Assembly (NCBI GenBank): GCA_023548195.1
Contig: JAJHZJ010000336.1
Location: forward strand, 5,066,805-5,130,804
Reading direction: 5' to 3'
From: Bettongia penicillata ogilbyi
Lineage: Eukaryota; Chordata; Mammalia; Diprotodontia; Potoroidae
Length of the DNA: 64,000 bases
Both the position numbers and the translations under genes were made by a program. Position 1 is the first letter of the stretch, and every line of letters begins with the position of its first letter. This document shows positions 35,698-45,520 of this stretch, one piece after another. Below the pieces are notes generated by a model. The model saw only the letters and a list, made by a program, of their open reading frames with translations. It was not told where the DNA came from and did not search any database.

Positions 35698-36478
35698 CTT
35701 TCTTTGAAAGTCTACTTTTTTTCTAGGATGATACTCTGCATGGCCTGTTCCTGTCTTGATTTGAATTGTGTATCTCTGTTACAGGGTTTTACAGAAAGGC
35801 TGCTTTCTCCTGAGAATGTGTTTTCTGGAAAAATGACTTTATGCTTAGCTAGTTTCTATCTCTGTTTCTTTAGTTCTCTCTCTCTGCAACTGGATTTTAA
35901 AGACAATTGAAACTCGGACTTAACTGGTTCCTGTTGCATTTTCCCAGAGCACTTTAACTGTTGGCACCTGGATATGTCATTTCTATCACCAATTTTACTG
36001 CAACTGTTTTTCAAAATCTCAGGCTCTGGTGATGAAAACAAGTTTTTGGCATCTGTAATGGTCTTGTTTTGATCTGTACACTTAGCCTTGTCTCTCATAC
36101 TTCCATGATTATGTGATGACATTTTGATTGGAGCTCTTTCTTGCTCCCTTGGGTCTTTCATTTCATTCCTTGACATGCAATGATGTGAAGTAGAAATAAG
36201 GGGTTTTTCAACCACTAAAGACTGGGCTTTCTGCACCACAGGAAATCCGTTTCTCTCAGGGGCATCTCTTTCATCTTTTTTCTCTTTAAATCCTGTTATC
36301 AAAGTCTCTGTAATAGGGCTGTTGTTTGGTGGTGTAGTTGGCATCTTTTTACACACATTTTCTGTTGCAGATATTCTTCTTTCAAATTGTCCTATACCAG
36401 TGTCCAATAATCTACCTCCTCCATATTTATGATTTGTCCTTTGTGGTGAGTTCAACATGAGTCTATCTGTACATTCAC
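35698..36478 (-). CDS. SLF2: SLF2-like exon 3, interrupted by in-frame TAG
   Basis: Acceptor TTTTTGTCTTTAG, donor AAAG|GTATATG. The frame from exon 2 reads ECTDRLMLNSPQRTNHKYGG (human DRHMLDSPQKSNIKYGG) and on to FQLSLKSSCRERELKKQR, where TAG occurs at 35856-35858. Homology continues in the same frame past the stop: PENTFSGESSLSVK and RQEQ match human SENSFSEASSLSLK and RQEQ. A second TAG (35712-35714) follows a run of seven A. The exon's end is one base out of phase with exon 4. No convincing donor lies before the first TAG. This is either decay of this exon or an error in the sequence. Confidence 0.8.
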
Positions 36479-36888
36479 CTAAAGACAAAAACACAAAAGG
36501 TAAAAAATATTAAAAACAAAAAAATAAAATTTTAGTTGGATTAGGACAAAGATAGAGAATTTTACAATGGAAGTAGAGGTACTCAGACTTCAGACATCAA
36601 CCACTACAATTTAAAAGCTTTAAGCATATTGCCCTCTATTTCCATCAGAACTGCCTATATATAAGACTCGAAACGATGTGTACTGTGAGCATTTTTATGA
36701 TATAGTTTTAGATGTAAGAAACACTAACTATGTCAGATTTTTATTGTTTTTAGAATTTATTAAGTTTATGAAAAACAGTGTTATTTTTACTCCATAAAAG
36801 AATTCTCTGGAATTCTACATATTTTAAAAGCCTATATAGTTGTTTACCCCCCCCCAAAATGCAGGAAGTTATGTAAAAGCACACAAAC
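36479..36888 (-). other. Intron 2
   Basis: 410 bp, AT-rich, nothing recognised. Confidence 0.75.
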
Positions 36889-36932
36889 CTTGCTTTGGGA
36901 TTGGTTTGAAGAAATCTGTAATTGAGTGATTT
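36889..36932 (-). CDS. SLF2: SLF2-like coding exon 2 (44-bp exon with PIP-like motif)
   Basis: Acceptor TTTTTCAG and donor CAAG|GTTTGTG. Completes the split Arg, then encodes NHSITDFFKPIPKQ and one base of Gly, paralleling human RKQSIIDFFKPASKQ. The residues N-x-x-I-T-D-F-F fit a PCNA-interacting (PIP) box except for Asn in place of Gln at position 1. The exon is too short to appear as an ORF and was found by phase and homology. Confidence 0.85.
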
Positions 36933-38712
36933 CTGAAAAATAAGACACAAATGATGTGGTATAATTAATTTAAATTTGTAAAAAAATCTCAATAATTCAG
37001 AATTAATTTCACATTGGGTGGTTATACCCTGAAAAATGTCCCAAAACAACATTTTGTTAACATAACAATGAATATTATACTGCTAAATGGAGAATCTGTA
37101 TATATATCTGTATGTATAATAAAAGATTATAGTATACCAAACTGGAACTGATCTTCAGACCATCAAGTCCAAATTCCCCCTTTCAATATTTTTTTGTAAA
37201 TGAGAATTACAGAAATAAGTGGGTCAGCATTACATAAGTAATAAGAACCTAACCTCTAACAATTGTAAAACTTACTGCTCTTTCCACAGTACCTTTTTTT
37301 AATAGAGACAGGATCTGTGATTTCATTGGTGTAACAGTACCCAGATGAAGTAACTCTACCAAAACAATGTGGCATGTGCTCTGCACTTACAGTTTTAGAA
37401 TTGCCTAGAACATGGGGCAGTTAAAGTGACTCACCTAGCTTCAATCCTAGCCAGCATGGTGGAAAGCCGGGGAGAACTACAACAGACATGAAGCCACAGT
37501 TCTCTATCTACGGTATCTTTCTGTCTCTTAGTAGTATAACACTTTAAGTGCAAATTTATTAAAGCTTGAAAGATTGTTTTTTTTAATAAAAAAATTACAC
37601 TAGAATGGAGGCAGGAATTGTAAAAACTGCTGCAGAGGACTGGAGGGCTAACCATTTCAAGAAATGAAAACCACCAAAGAGGAGCAAAGTAATAAATGGC
37701 AACATGCAGAGCTACGTAATTTTTAATAAAGGTCCTGAGTTGAAATGTGTTATTAAAAGAAAAAAAAACAAAACATACCCAAACCTCTACCTTTTTTTGT
37801 ACACTGTGGTTAGTAAAATAATTCCATCTAAGTTAATTTCATTTATAACTAAGCATAAATTGGGATGAGTATCCATTGCTAAGTAAGAATTAAATGCCAT
37901 TGTTATTATTTTCCATCTAAGAATAATTTAAGAAATTTAAGAGCTGCCAAGGAAAAAAGTTCAAGAAACAGAAAAAATGCAAAAAACAAAAGTTAAAATA
38001 ATTACTTTGGATGTAAAGTGCTCAACTTGTGAAAAACAAAGCCAAGCTGACAAAGCTTTAGGGACTATGTGCACACTCGACAGTGGCAACAACATTACGC
38101 AGAGGCTCACAGTGCTAGTATCTCTGGTATTAAAAAATAATGAAGGGGTGAGAAAGGGGGGGAGGGAGAGGTAAAATGGGGGATATTTTCCTTATATAAA
38201 AGAGATGCACAAGAAAGAGCTTTCTTACAGAGGAGGGGAAAGTGGTAGGGGTGACAGGCAATATATAAACCTCACTTATCAGAATTGGTTCAGAGGGAAG
38301 TATAGAAATCTACCTGAAGAGAGGATAGAAGAAATGCGGGGGCAGGATACTTTTGCAAAACTACACATACATAGCCTGCATTGAATTGCTTGCCTTCTCA
38401 TTGGGGATGGGTGAGGAGGGAGGAAGGGAAAGAAATTGGAACTCAAAGTTTTAGAAACAAATGTTGAGTATTGTTCTTGCATACTGCACTAGTAAAGCCA
38501 AGGACACTACACAAGCTCACATCAAAACCCATTCCTCCTTTGGTCCTCTCTCCCTCTTTCCAGTGCCAGCTTGGCCACAGTCCTTTAGGAGCATTTGTCT
38601 TCTGGGGTCTGAAACCCAGAAGCACCAGTGCTACAAAGCTCTGAACTAGTCGTGCCAGGAAAAACAGGCAGAGAACCAAGAACAGAGGGAATGAAGCAGG
38701 TTACCAGGAGAG

Positions 38713-38873
38713 CACACCAACTATGGAGGGGTAGGTGGGGGGTGAGTTGTGCAGCACCCCATCACAAAACACCAACTATGGAGGGGTAGGTGGGGGGTGA
38801 GTTGTGCAGCACCCCATCACAAAACACCAACTATGGAGGGTAAGTGGGGGGTGAGTTGTGCAGCACCCCATCA
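38713..38873. repeat. 55-bp tandem repeat, about 2.9 copies
   Basis: Copies start with ACACCAACTATGGAGG at about 38714, 38769 and 38824, exact period 55. The first two are essentially identical. The third lacks one G in GGGGTAGG/GGGTAAG and stops before the CACAAA end. The unit is G-rich (GGTGGGGGGTGAG). Confidence 0.95.
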
Positions 38874-39439
38874 AATCTGAGTAAAAGAGCATAGCAGGAC
38901 CAGTTTTGACTATCCAAAAGTCAGTTTGGACAGAGACCTAGCCTGGTGAACCATGAATTACCCCAGTGTGGGAGGAGGCTGAGATACTCTGAGATACAAC
39001 CTCCAAGGGAACCATAATCAGGGGTGAAGGACTCAAGAAGTAGGTGATAAGGGAAAAAAAAAAGATCAAAAGTACCAAATATTTCAGAAAAATTCTTAAA
39101 GACCTTGAATACAAACAGAAAAATTAACAGTAAAAACAGCAACAATAGAAGGAAATGTGGACTCCAGATTGGGTAAAAAAGTTTAGGCATCTTTGAATAA
39201 ATACTGCAAAATAAAGGAAAATGATCTAATACTTAATGAGACAGAGACCCTGCGGAACTTGAGGAGAAATGAAACCACAACACATTGTTTTTGAGTAGCT
39301 TAAAATAGAAATAATAATTCTGAGCAGCATTTATGTCCTACACAGAAAAGTTGAGTAGATTAAAAAAACCTCACCAAAGAAAAAGAGACTACAATAGAAT
39401 GAGAATGTGAATACGAAGAAGTGAAGAAAATCCAAGGAA

Positions 39440-40440
39440 AAGAAGGGATAAGGAAGAAAACTATATTATGTTGAAAAGGACTATAGATAACAAATCAATA
39501 TCAGTAATAAACTTATATGCACCAAACACCTTGGCATCCAAATTCATAAAAGAAACATCTGAGCTTCATTAAATAACATTAAAATTGATCATCATACAAT
39601 CAAAACATATGGGCCAAAACACAGGTTGCATAGAGACAACCAGAGGATCACAGGTCTCCCTCAAGGATTAAGGCAGGACAAAAAAACCTTAACACTATAA
39701 ACGAAAGAAATAATAGAAGAAAACTGTCCAGAAACTTTTACATAGAAAAATGAAATTGCAATAAGAAAACTAAGATCACCTCTAGAAATAAACAAAAATG
39801 GCTCCAAACTCAGACACTAGTGGTTAAATTTAACAATTCAATTCAGAAGGAAGTTCTGCAAGCCATCAAGAAAAGACCTTCAAATACAGCAAGAGTATTC
39901 CACCCCCACTAGAAAAAGGAAGAGAGATGGAATAATCTATTTGGAACAGAAATGGCCTCAGGATGCAGCCCTGGATGACCCATCCAGCAACTCTGAGCCT
40001 AATCATACAGGACAAAAGATGGATGTTCAATAATAAAGAAAAGTCAGAAACATTTTTTAGAAAGAAAACCAGAATGACCAAACGAGAGACAACACATGAA
40101 ATGCATAATTTTGATTACATTAAATTGAAAAGTTTCTGCACAAAGCCAATGCAACCAAGATTAGGAGGGAAGCAGAAAATTGGGAAAGAATTTTTACAAT
40201 CAGTGTCTCTGATAAAGGCCTCATTTCTAAAATATCTAGAAAACTGAATCAAATTTATAAGAATCCAAGTCATTCCTCAATTGATAAATGGTCAAAGGAT
40301 ATGAACAGGTAGTTTTCGGATGAAGAAATTAAAGCTATCTACAATCATAAGAAAAAATGCTCTAAATCACTATTGATTAGAGAGATGCAAATCAAAACAA
40401 CTGAGGCACCACATCCTACCTATCAGACTGGCTAACATGA
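39440..40440 (+). mobile_element. L1 ORF2 fragments (endonuclease, then C-terminal region)
   Basis: Near 39480, SISVINLYAPNTLASKFIKE matches the L1 endonuclease motif (NIYAPN). Near 40105, DYIKLKSFCTKPM and the following region, including WSKDMN-like and IREMQIK-like phrases in broken frames, match the ORF2 segment downstream of the reverse transcriptase. DNA between them is degraded. Non-adjacent ORF2 parts lie next to each other, so it is internally deleted or two insertions. Confidence 0.65.
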
Positions 40441-40479
40441 CAAAACAATAAATAAATGCAAACCAAAAAAAATCAGAAA

Positions 40480-42540
40480 TAGTTACTCTATCCTTTTCAG
40501 ACCATAATACAAGAGGAATAGAAATTGGCTCAGGGACCACAAAAGACACAGATCCAAGTGGAGACTTAGCACCGAAATCTTAAATAACTAATAGGCCAAA
40601 GAACAAATCACAGAAAAATAATTATGTACAAGAAAATGCTAACAATAAAACAACATACCAAAATTTCTGAGATGCAGCTAAAGCAGTCCTCAGGAAGAAA
40701 CTCATATCCGATGTCAACCCTGGAGTTTGGTCTAAGAAAGACAAACTAGCAGTCTGGAACTGTGCTCTGCATGCACGCTCTGCCCAATTGAGAGAAATAA
40801 ACAACCTACTCTTTCTCTATCTTTCTTAGACGAAACTCTGAGGTTGACACCTTACAACCACACGTGAACAAAACAGAAAAAGAGAGTAAGAAACTGAATA
40901 TGTATTCAACAAGTGTAAAAATAAATAAGTAAACCTAAAATAAGCACAAAAGAGGAGATATTAAAAATAGATGGGATATAAACTGGAAACAAATAGAAAT
41001 GATAAATAAAACTAAAAGCTGGTTCTTTAGAAAGACTAATAAAATTGACCAATCTGTAGCTAATCTGATTAAAGAGAGAAGAAAGTCAAATCAATAAAAC
41101 AGCAAATAACGAAGGTGAAACAACAACAAAGCTGTAAGAAAAATAACCAAAACATATTATGTACAGTTATGTGCTAATAAAACCTAGAACACAAAAGAAA
41201 TAGAGGGATACCTTCAAAAATAAAAATAACCAAACTATCAGAAGGCTGTATCAAGACCTTAAATAACCTAATCTCAGGAAAAGATAGAGATCTAGGTATA
41301 AAGGAATTACCAAAAGGAAAAAAAACCCAAACTCCTAATCCTATTGTATTCGCCAGAGAATTCTATCAAACTTTTAAAAAACAATTAGCAAACATACTCC
41401 AGAAATTACTCTCAAAAACTGAGAAAGTACCCTATCAGAATCTTTTTATGAAACAAATATAATCCTAATACCCTAAACCAGGAAAGATTGAAAGAAAACC
41501 ACAGACCAGAAAATCATTAATGTACCTTGACAAAAAACTTCAACACAATCCTATTAAACATTAGACTCTTAAGAATTCATACAAGAAATAATTTCTTTTG
41601 ATCAAGTAGAATTTGTACCAGGAAAACAAGGAGGGCTCAACATTAGGAAACGTCAACATAATCATATTATTATTATAATAATATTATCATATTATTAATT
41701 TAATCATTAAAAAACAAAACATCTAAAACCACATTATCATCAACAGATGCAGAAAAAGCCTTTTATAAAGTATAATATTCTTTCATGCTAAAAATTCTAA
41801 CAAGTACAGCACAGAGGGAGCTTTTTTTAAAATATCATAAAAAATATCTACCTAAATACAAAAGCAAGCATCACATGCAATGGAAATACAATAGAATCTT
41901 TTCCAATAAATTCGGAAGTGAAGCAATGATGCCTACTCTTCTCACTATTATTTGATATAATTTTGGAAATGCCAACAATAACAGTAAAATGAGAAAGGGA
42001 TTAAAGGAATTTTCAGCCATATCTGATTCTTCAGGGGTTTTCTTGGCAAAGATACTGGAATGGTTTGCTATTTCTCTCTTCAGCTAAGTTAACAGATGAG
42101 GAACTGAGGCAAACAGTGTTAAGTGACTTGCCCAGGGTCGCACAGATACTGAGTGTCTAAGTCTGAATTTGAACTAAGATCTTCAAGACTCCAGGCCCTG
42201 TGATCTATCCACCTCACCACCTAGCTACCACATAAAAGGAATAAAGATGTAAAGAGATAAAACTATTTCTCTTTGCTAAAGATATGATGGTTTACTTGGA
42301 TAACCCCAGAGAATCATCAAAGATACTCACTGAGACAATTAACGACTTCAACAAAGTTTCAGAACACAAGCTACATCATCAAAAATCAATAGCATTTCTG
42401 TAAAATAACAACAAATGATAAGAAGCAACAATAAAAACTGGAATCCATTCCAAATAACTACAAAATGCATAAAATACCTGGGAATTAGTCTCCCAAAGCA
42501 CACAAAATAATTAGTTTTTCAATTGCAACTGAGAGAAAAA
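40480..42540 (+). mobile_element. L1 ORF2 reverse-transcriptase fragment
   Basis: Broken frames give DAAKAVLRKKLIS, TKSWFF, LINKIDQSVANLIKERRKSN, SSTDAEKAF and FAKDMMVYLDNPRE. These correspond to the L1 ORF2 region before and within the RT domain. The catalytic F-A-D-D is F-A-K-D here, and many stops are present, so it is dead. A SINE at 42011-42234 interrupts it. It follows a C-terminal ORF2 fragment, so it is a separate or rearranged copy. Confidence 0.75.
42011..42234 (-). mobile_element. Marsupial SINE inserted in the L1 RT region, with target duplication
   Basis: Antisense SINE (GGGGTTTTCTTGGCAAAGAT, GATGAGGAACTGAGGCAAAC, ATCCACCTCACCACCTAGCT) flanked by AAAGGAAT at 42003-42010 and 42235-42242. 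RT-domain reading resumes to the right (LSLFAKDMMVY). Confidence 0.85.
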
Positions 42541-42904
42541 TGAAAGACAAAATGCAGGGTGTCCCTAAAGTCTCAATGCAGTTTTAAGCTTTGATTGGCA
42601 TAGCAAGATACACTATCCTGGGAACGTAAGTCTGAATGAAATCAACACAGAATAATTAAGGAAGTGCTACAAAGTACCAAGCAATCTACCTGAAAGTCAC
42701 TACACACAAAAACTTCCAGGAAACCATATTGTGCCATAAATATCAAGGAATTTCATCTTAAATACTCATTTTACCTGTCTCTTTAAAAAGTTTTATTGAA
42801 AGCTGTTTTTAACTCTTGTCATTTCTAAACGTATCAATCTAATTTTGCCCTGTAAAAAATATTTAAGCAAAAATTACCAACCAAACTATTACAAAAGTAG
42901 CTTA

Positions 42905-43180
42905 TGCACCCTATGCACACTCACCTCTCTAATGAGGCAGAAAGTTAGCTGAGACCAATGCTGACTACTGCAAATATTATTTTCCTTTACTTTATAGTTG
43001 TCTACTCTCCCAGTACAACTTACTTTGCTCTGCATCATTCATCCAAGTTTTACCATGTTTCTCCGGATTCCTTTTCTCATGGTTCCTATACCTTGATCTG
43101 TTTGGCCACTCACCACTTTGCTAACTGTTTTGCCTCTATAAAAGAGTGCTACAAATAATGCGGAACATATAGTGCCTGTC
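42905..43180 (-). repeat. Degraded antisense L1 3' end
   Basis: CTCTGCATCATTCATCCAAG and TTTCTCCGGATTCC, then TTGCCTCTATAAAAGAGTGC, follow the order of an L1 ORF2 C-terminus/3'UTR read backwards. Highly diverged. Confidence 0.5.
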
Positions 43181-43932
43181 TAAAACGGGTATGAATGCTT
43201 CATTAGGGATTTATTCTCCCAAAATTTCACATAATATTCAAGAATTATTAGCCTAATTCACAACAGCAGCACCAATATTCCCACAGCCCCACTAATCCTG
43301 ACTTTTGTGGATGTGGGTGAGTCATAGGGGAGGGGAGGGATTTTAGAGTGGTTTTAATTTGCATTTCTAACTAGTTCTATGTATTTCAACACTTGAAAGT
43401 CTTTGTATTTTAAAAAATACTAAAGCGCTAGAGTCGTAGATTAGCTCAAAGCTAAATTAAAAACACTAAGGTAAGAAGCCAGATGGGTTTGAAATGACAA
43501 GACATATATGGATCAAGTCTCTCTTAATTTTAAGCACACACACAAAAAGAAAACGAAACAAAAACAGCAAGCACTGGCGGAAAGTAACTAGAGGACATAA
43601 AACACTGATGGGGGAGAAAATTTGGGGAAAATAAATTCATTTCTCAATTTAGAAAACAGCACAAAGAATGTTTTTAAGCAAAACAACAAAAGTGCACAAA
43701 GATGCCCTGTGGACAAGCTGGTGGAGCACTGGCGAGAGGAGGAAATGCTTAAAGCTATTACAAGGAAAAAGCACTGCAAATAACTAACAAAGCAGAAAGG
43801 AGCGGGTCCGGGAGAAGGCAGATCGACACATGGTACAGTTTTACACACACACCCCGAGGAGAAAATGTAAACAATTCTATCTGTAGACCAGGAAGCGTGG
43901 ACCCCTCAGGGAGGCAAAACCTGAGCACGGCA

Positions 43933-44562
43933 GGGAATATCGCCTCCTGAGCCCACTTCTGGGGGGCAGCGCGCGCACACACACACAGACAGACAGACAC
44001 ACACACACCACACACACACACAGACACACACACACACAGGGAATATCGCCTCCTGAGCCCACTTCTGGGGGGCAGCGCGCGCACACTCACGCACAGACAG
44101 ACACACGCACGCACAGACACACACACACACAGACACACACACACACAGGGAATATCGCCTCCTGAGCCCACTTCTGGGGGGCAGCGCGCGCACACTCACG
44201 CACAGACAGACACACGCACACACACACGCACAGACAGACACACACACACACACACAGACACACACACACACAGGGAATATCACCTCCTGAGCCCACTTCT
44301 GGGGGGCAGCGCGCGCACACTCACGCACAGACAGACACACGCACACACACACGCACAGACAGACACACACACACACAGACACACACACACACAGGGAATA
44401 TCACCTCCTGAGCCCACTTCTGGGGGGGCAGCGCGCGCACGCGCACACACACACGCACAGACAGACAGACAGACACACACACACACGACACACACGCACA
44501 GGGAATATCGCCTCCTGAGCCCACTTCTGGGGGGCAGCGCGCGCACACACACACACACACAT
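43933..44562. repeat. Minisatellite of 106-125 bp units, 6 copies
   Basis: Six units starting GGGAATATC at 43933, 44039, 44148, 44273, 44394 and 44501. Each has a constant part of about 55 bases (GGGAATATCGCCTCCTGAGC ... TTCTGGGGGGCAGCGCGCGC) and a variable part of CA/CAGA/CGCA dinucleotide-type repeats. Lengths differ only in the variable part. Lies in intron 1, its edge about 140 bp from exon 1. Long antisense ORFs across it are repeat artefacts. Confidence 0.97.
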
Positions 44563-44701
44563 GACCCTGATCGCTCCACATCCTGGGAGGCTCGGCCAGT
44601 GGGCCAGGGGGGGCCGTTCGGTCCCAGGGGTCCGGCAGCAGGCTGGAGAAGCCCCTTCGGGACCGCAGCCAGCCCCGAGGCCCACGGCCCCACCACCTCA
44701 C

Positions 44702-44829
44702 CTGTCACCGCGTCTCTCCTGACTCCTCCCCGAACCAGGCCGGGCCGCATCGGGCCTCAAGCGGCAGCGCGACAGCGGGGCTGGGGAAGAGTCCGGGGAG
44801 GGCCTAGCGGCCACGCCGCCCAGCCGCAT
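44702..44829 (-). CDS. SLF2: SLF2-like coding exon 1 (start codon)
   Basis: 128 bp. ATG at 44829-44827 begins [20 protein letters not shown] and the exon runs to ERRGD plus two bases of an Arg codon. This parallels the human start (MTRRCMPARPG...SPGDRKQ). The donor is GACAG|GTGAGG. The frame is open upstream to 45051, but the homology to SLF2 starts at this Met, so I take it as the start. It lies in the CpG island; the intron-1 minisatellite begins about 140 bp downstream. Confidence 0.8.
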
Positions 44830-45110
44830 GTCCCCGTCGCCGCGCTGGGGGTCCGGTCCGGGGACGCAGTCGCGCCGCGGGGAGTCCAGGCAGCTTGGGA
44901 CCGCGGCCGGGCACTTCCACGCCCCTTCCCTCTTCACAACAGTTACCTGTAAGACGGTGGTGCAGAGGCTGGCGGGAAGGAACCAAGCCACCAGAAGGGG
45001 GCGGGCTTTGCCGCCGGGACTGGTGTGTTGATCGGCTTGATTGGCTGGCACTCGAGGTTATTCATACGCATGCGCAGACTCCGCCCCTGTGTGGGGTTTT
45101 TTTTTGTGTG
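44830..45110 (-). promoter_or_regulatory. SLF2: CpG-island promoter of the SLF2-like gene
   Basis: GC- and CpG-rich DNA from about 44.56 to 45.3 kb. Upstream of the ATG: CCAAT on the minus strand (45040-45044, context GCCAGCCAATCAAGCC), an NRF1-like CGCATGCGCA (45067-45076) and a GC box CTCCGCCCC (45079-45087). No TATA box. Spacing suggests initiation near 44.95-45.03 kb. A CAG|GTAACT on the minus strand at about 44946-44954 could be a 5'UTR splice site. Such promoters are often bidirectional, but I see no partner gene on the + strand. Confidence 0.7.
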
Positions 45111-45332
45111 TTTTGTTTTGTATTTTTACTTGCGAACCCCGGGCCGAACATCCCAAACCCGGAAATTACTCAGTGTGTAGGAAGGAGGCGCGAGTCGTGG
45201 CCGTCGCTCTCTAGAGCCTCCGATCTCAGTGGTTGTTTGCGGTCTAGCGGCCTGCTCCTGGGGGCCTGCTCCTGGCGGCCTGGGCTGCAGCGTCCCTGAC
45301 CGAGCCCGCGGTCAGTGAGCATTCCTCCTGGT

Positions 45333-45520
45333 CAGGTCGTTTCCCTTGGGTCCGATTCTCCCAGACCCCATTTGGGGTGTTCTTGGCAGAGATACTGGAG
45401 TGGTTTCTCATTTCCTTTTCCGGCGCATTTTACAGATGGGGAAACTGAGGCCAAGAGGATGAAGCGACCCGCCCAGGGCCACACAGTCTGAGGCTGGATT
45501 TGAACTAAGTCTCCAAGCGC
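45333..45520 (-). mobile_element. Marsupial SINE flanking the promoter
   Basis: Antisense copy (CCCATTTGGGGTGTTCTTGG, CAGATGGGGAAACTGAGGCC, GGATTTGAACTAAGTC), GC-richer than other copies, at the edge of the CpG island. Confidence 0.85.

Larger units (their letters stand above)
36933..44701 (-). other. Intron 1
   Basis: 7.8 kb. From the exon-2 side: AT-rich DNA (36.9-38.6 kb), a 55-bp tandem repeat (38713-38873), A-rich retroelement-like DNA (38.9-39.4 kb), L1 ORF2 fragments (39.4-42.5 kb) with a SINE inside, a degraded antisense L1 3' end (about 42905-43180), unassigned DNA, and the minisatellite next to exon 1. Confidence 0.65.
3713..44829 (-). other. SLF2: SLF2-like gene, 19 coding exons, exon 3 disrupted
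   Basis: Exons assembled by translating both sides of GT-AG junctions and checking phase. Joined lengths sum to 3010 bp, about 1003 codons against about 1170-1190 for human SLF2. SLF2 is known to bridge RAD18/SLF1 at ubiquitinated damaged chromatin to the SMC5/6 complex in the nucleus. Order seen: Ser/Pro/Arg-rich start; PIP-box-like NHSITDFFKP; disordered region ending FQLSL..SCRERELK; acidic FDSDEE motif; then the conserved FAM178/CANIN-type helical domain (exons 5-18) and C-terminal GKLHDFWVPDS. Identity with human in the helical domain is roughly 60-80% by eye. Exons 4-19 are fully open, but exon 3 has a TAG and a phase error. Intron retention argues against a processed copy. The paralog FAM178B is less likely because exon 1 and the last exon resemble SLF2 closely. 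Ortholog versus unprocessed duplicate cannot be decided here, since the expected neighbours (PAX2, SEMA4G) are not in view. Confidence 0.85.

Noticed and set aside
42555..42900. Possible mariner-type element (CAGGGTGTCCCTAAAGTCTC at the left)
   Set aside because: No matching inverted end or TA duplication found within 400 bp.
43933..44562. CRISPR-like array appearance (repeat plus variable spacer)
   Set aside because: The variable parts are simple CA-type repeats and the host is a mammal; it is a minisatellite.
43758..44750. Overlapping minus-strand ORFs of 69-160 codons rich in Cys-Val and Pro
   Set aside because: They are translations of the intron-1 minisatellite's TG/GC runs in all frames; no protein family resemblance.
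3713..44829. Processed SLF2 pseudogene
   Set aside because: Eighteen introns with GT-AG borders are present, so this is not a retrocopy.
3713..44829. FAM178B rather than SLF2
   Set aside because: Exon 1, the PIP-like exon and the FWVPDS terminus match SLF2 as I recall it; I could not run a comparison, so this is likely rather than certain.
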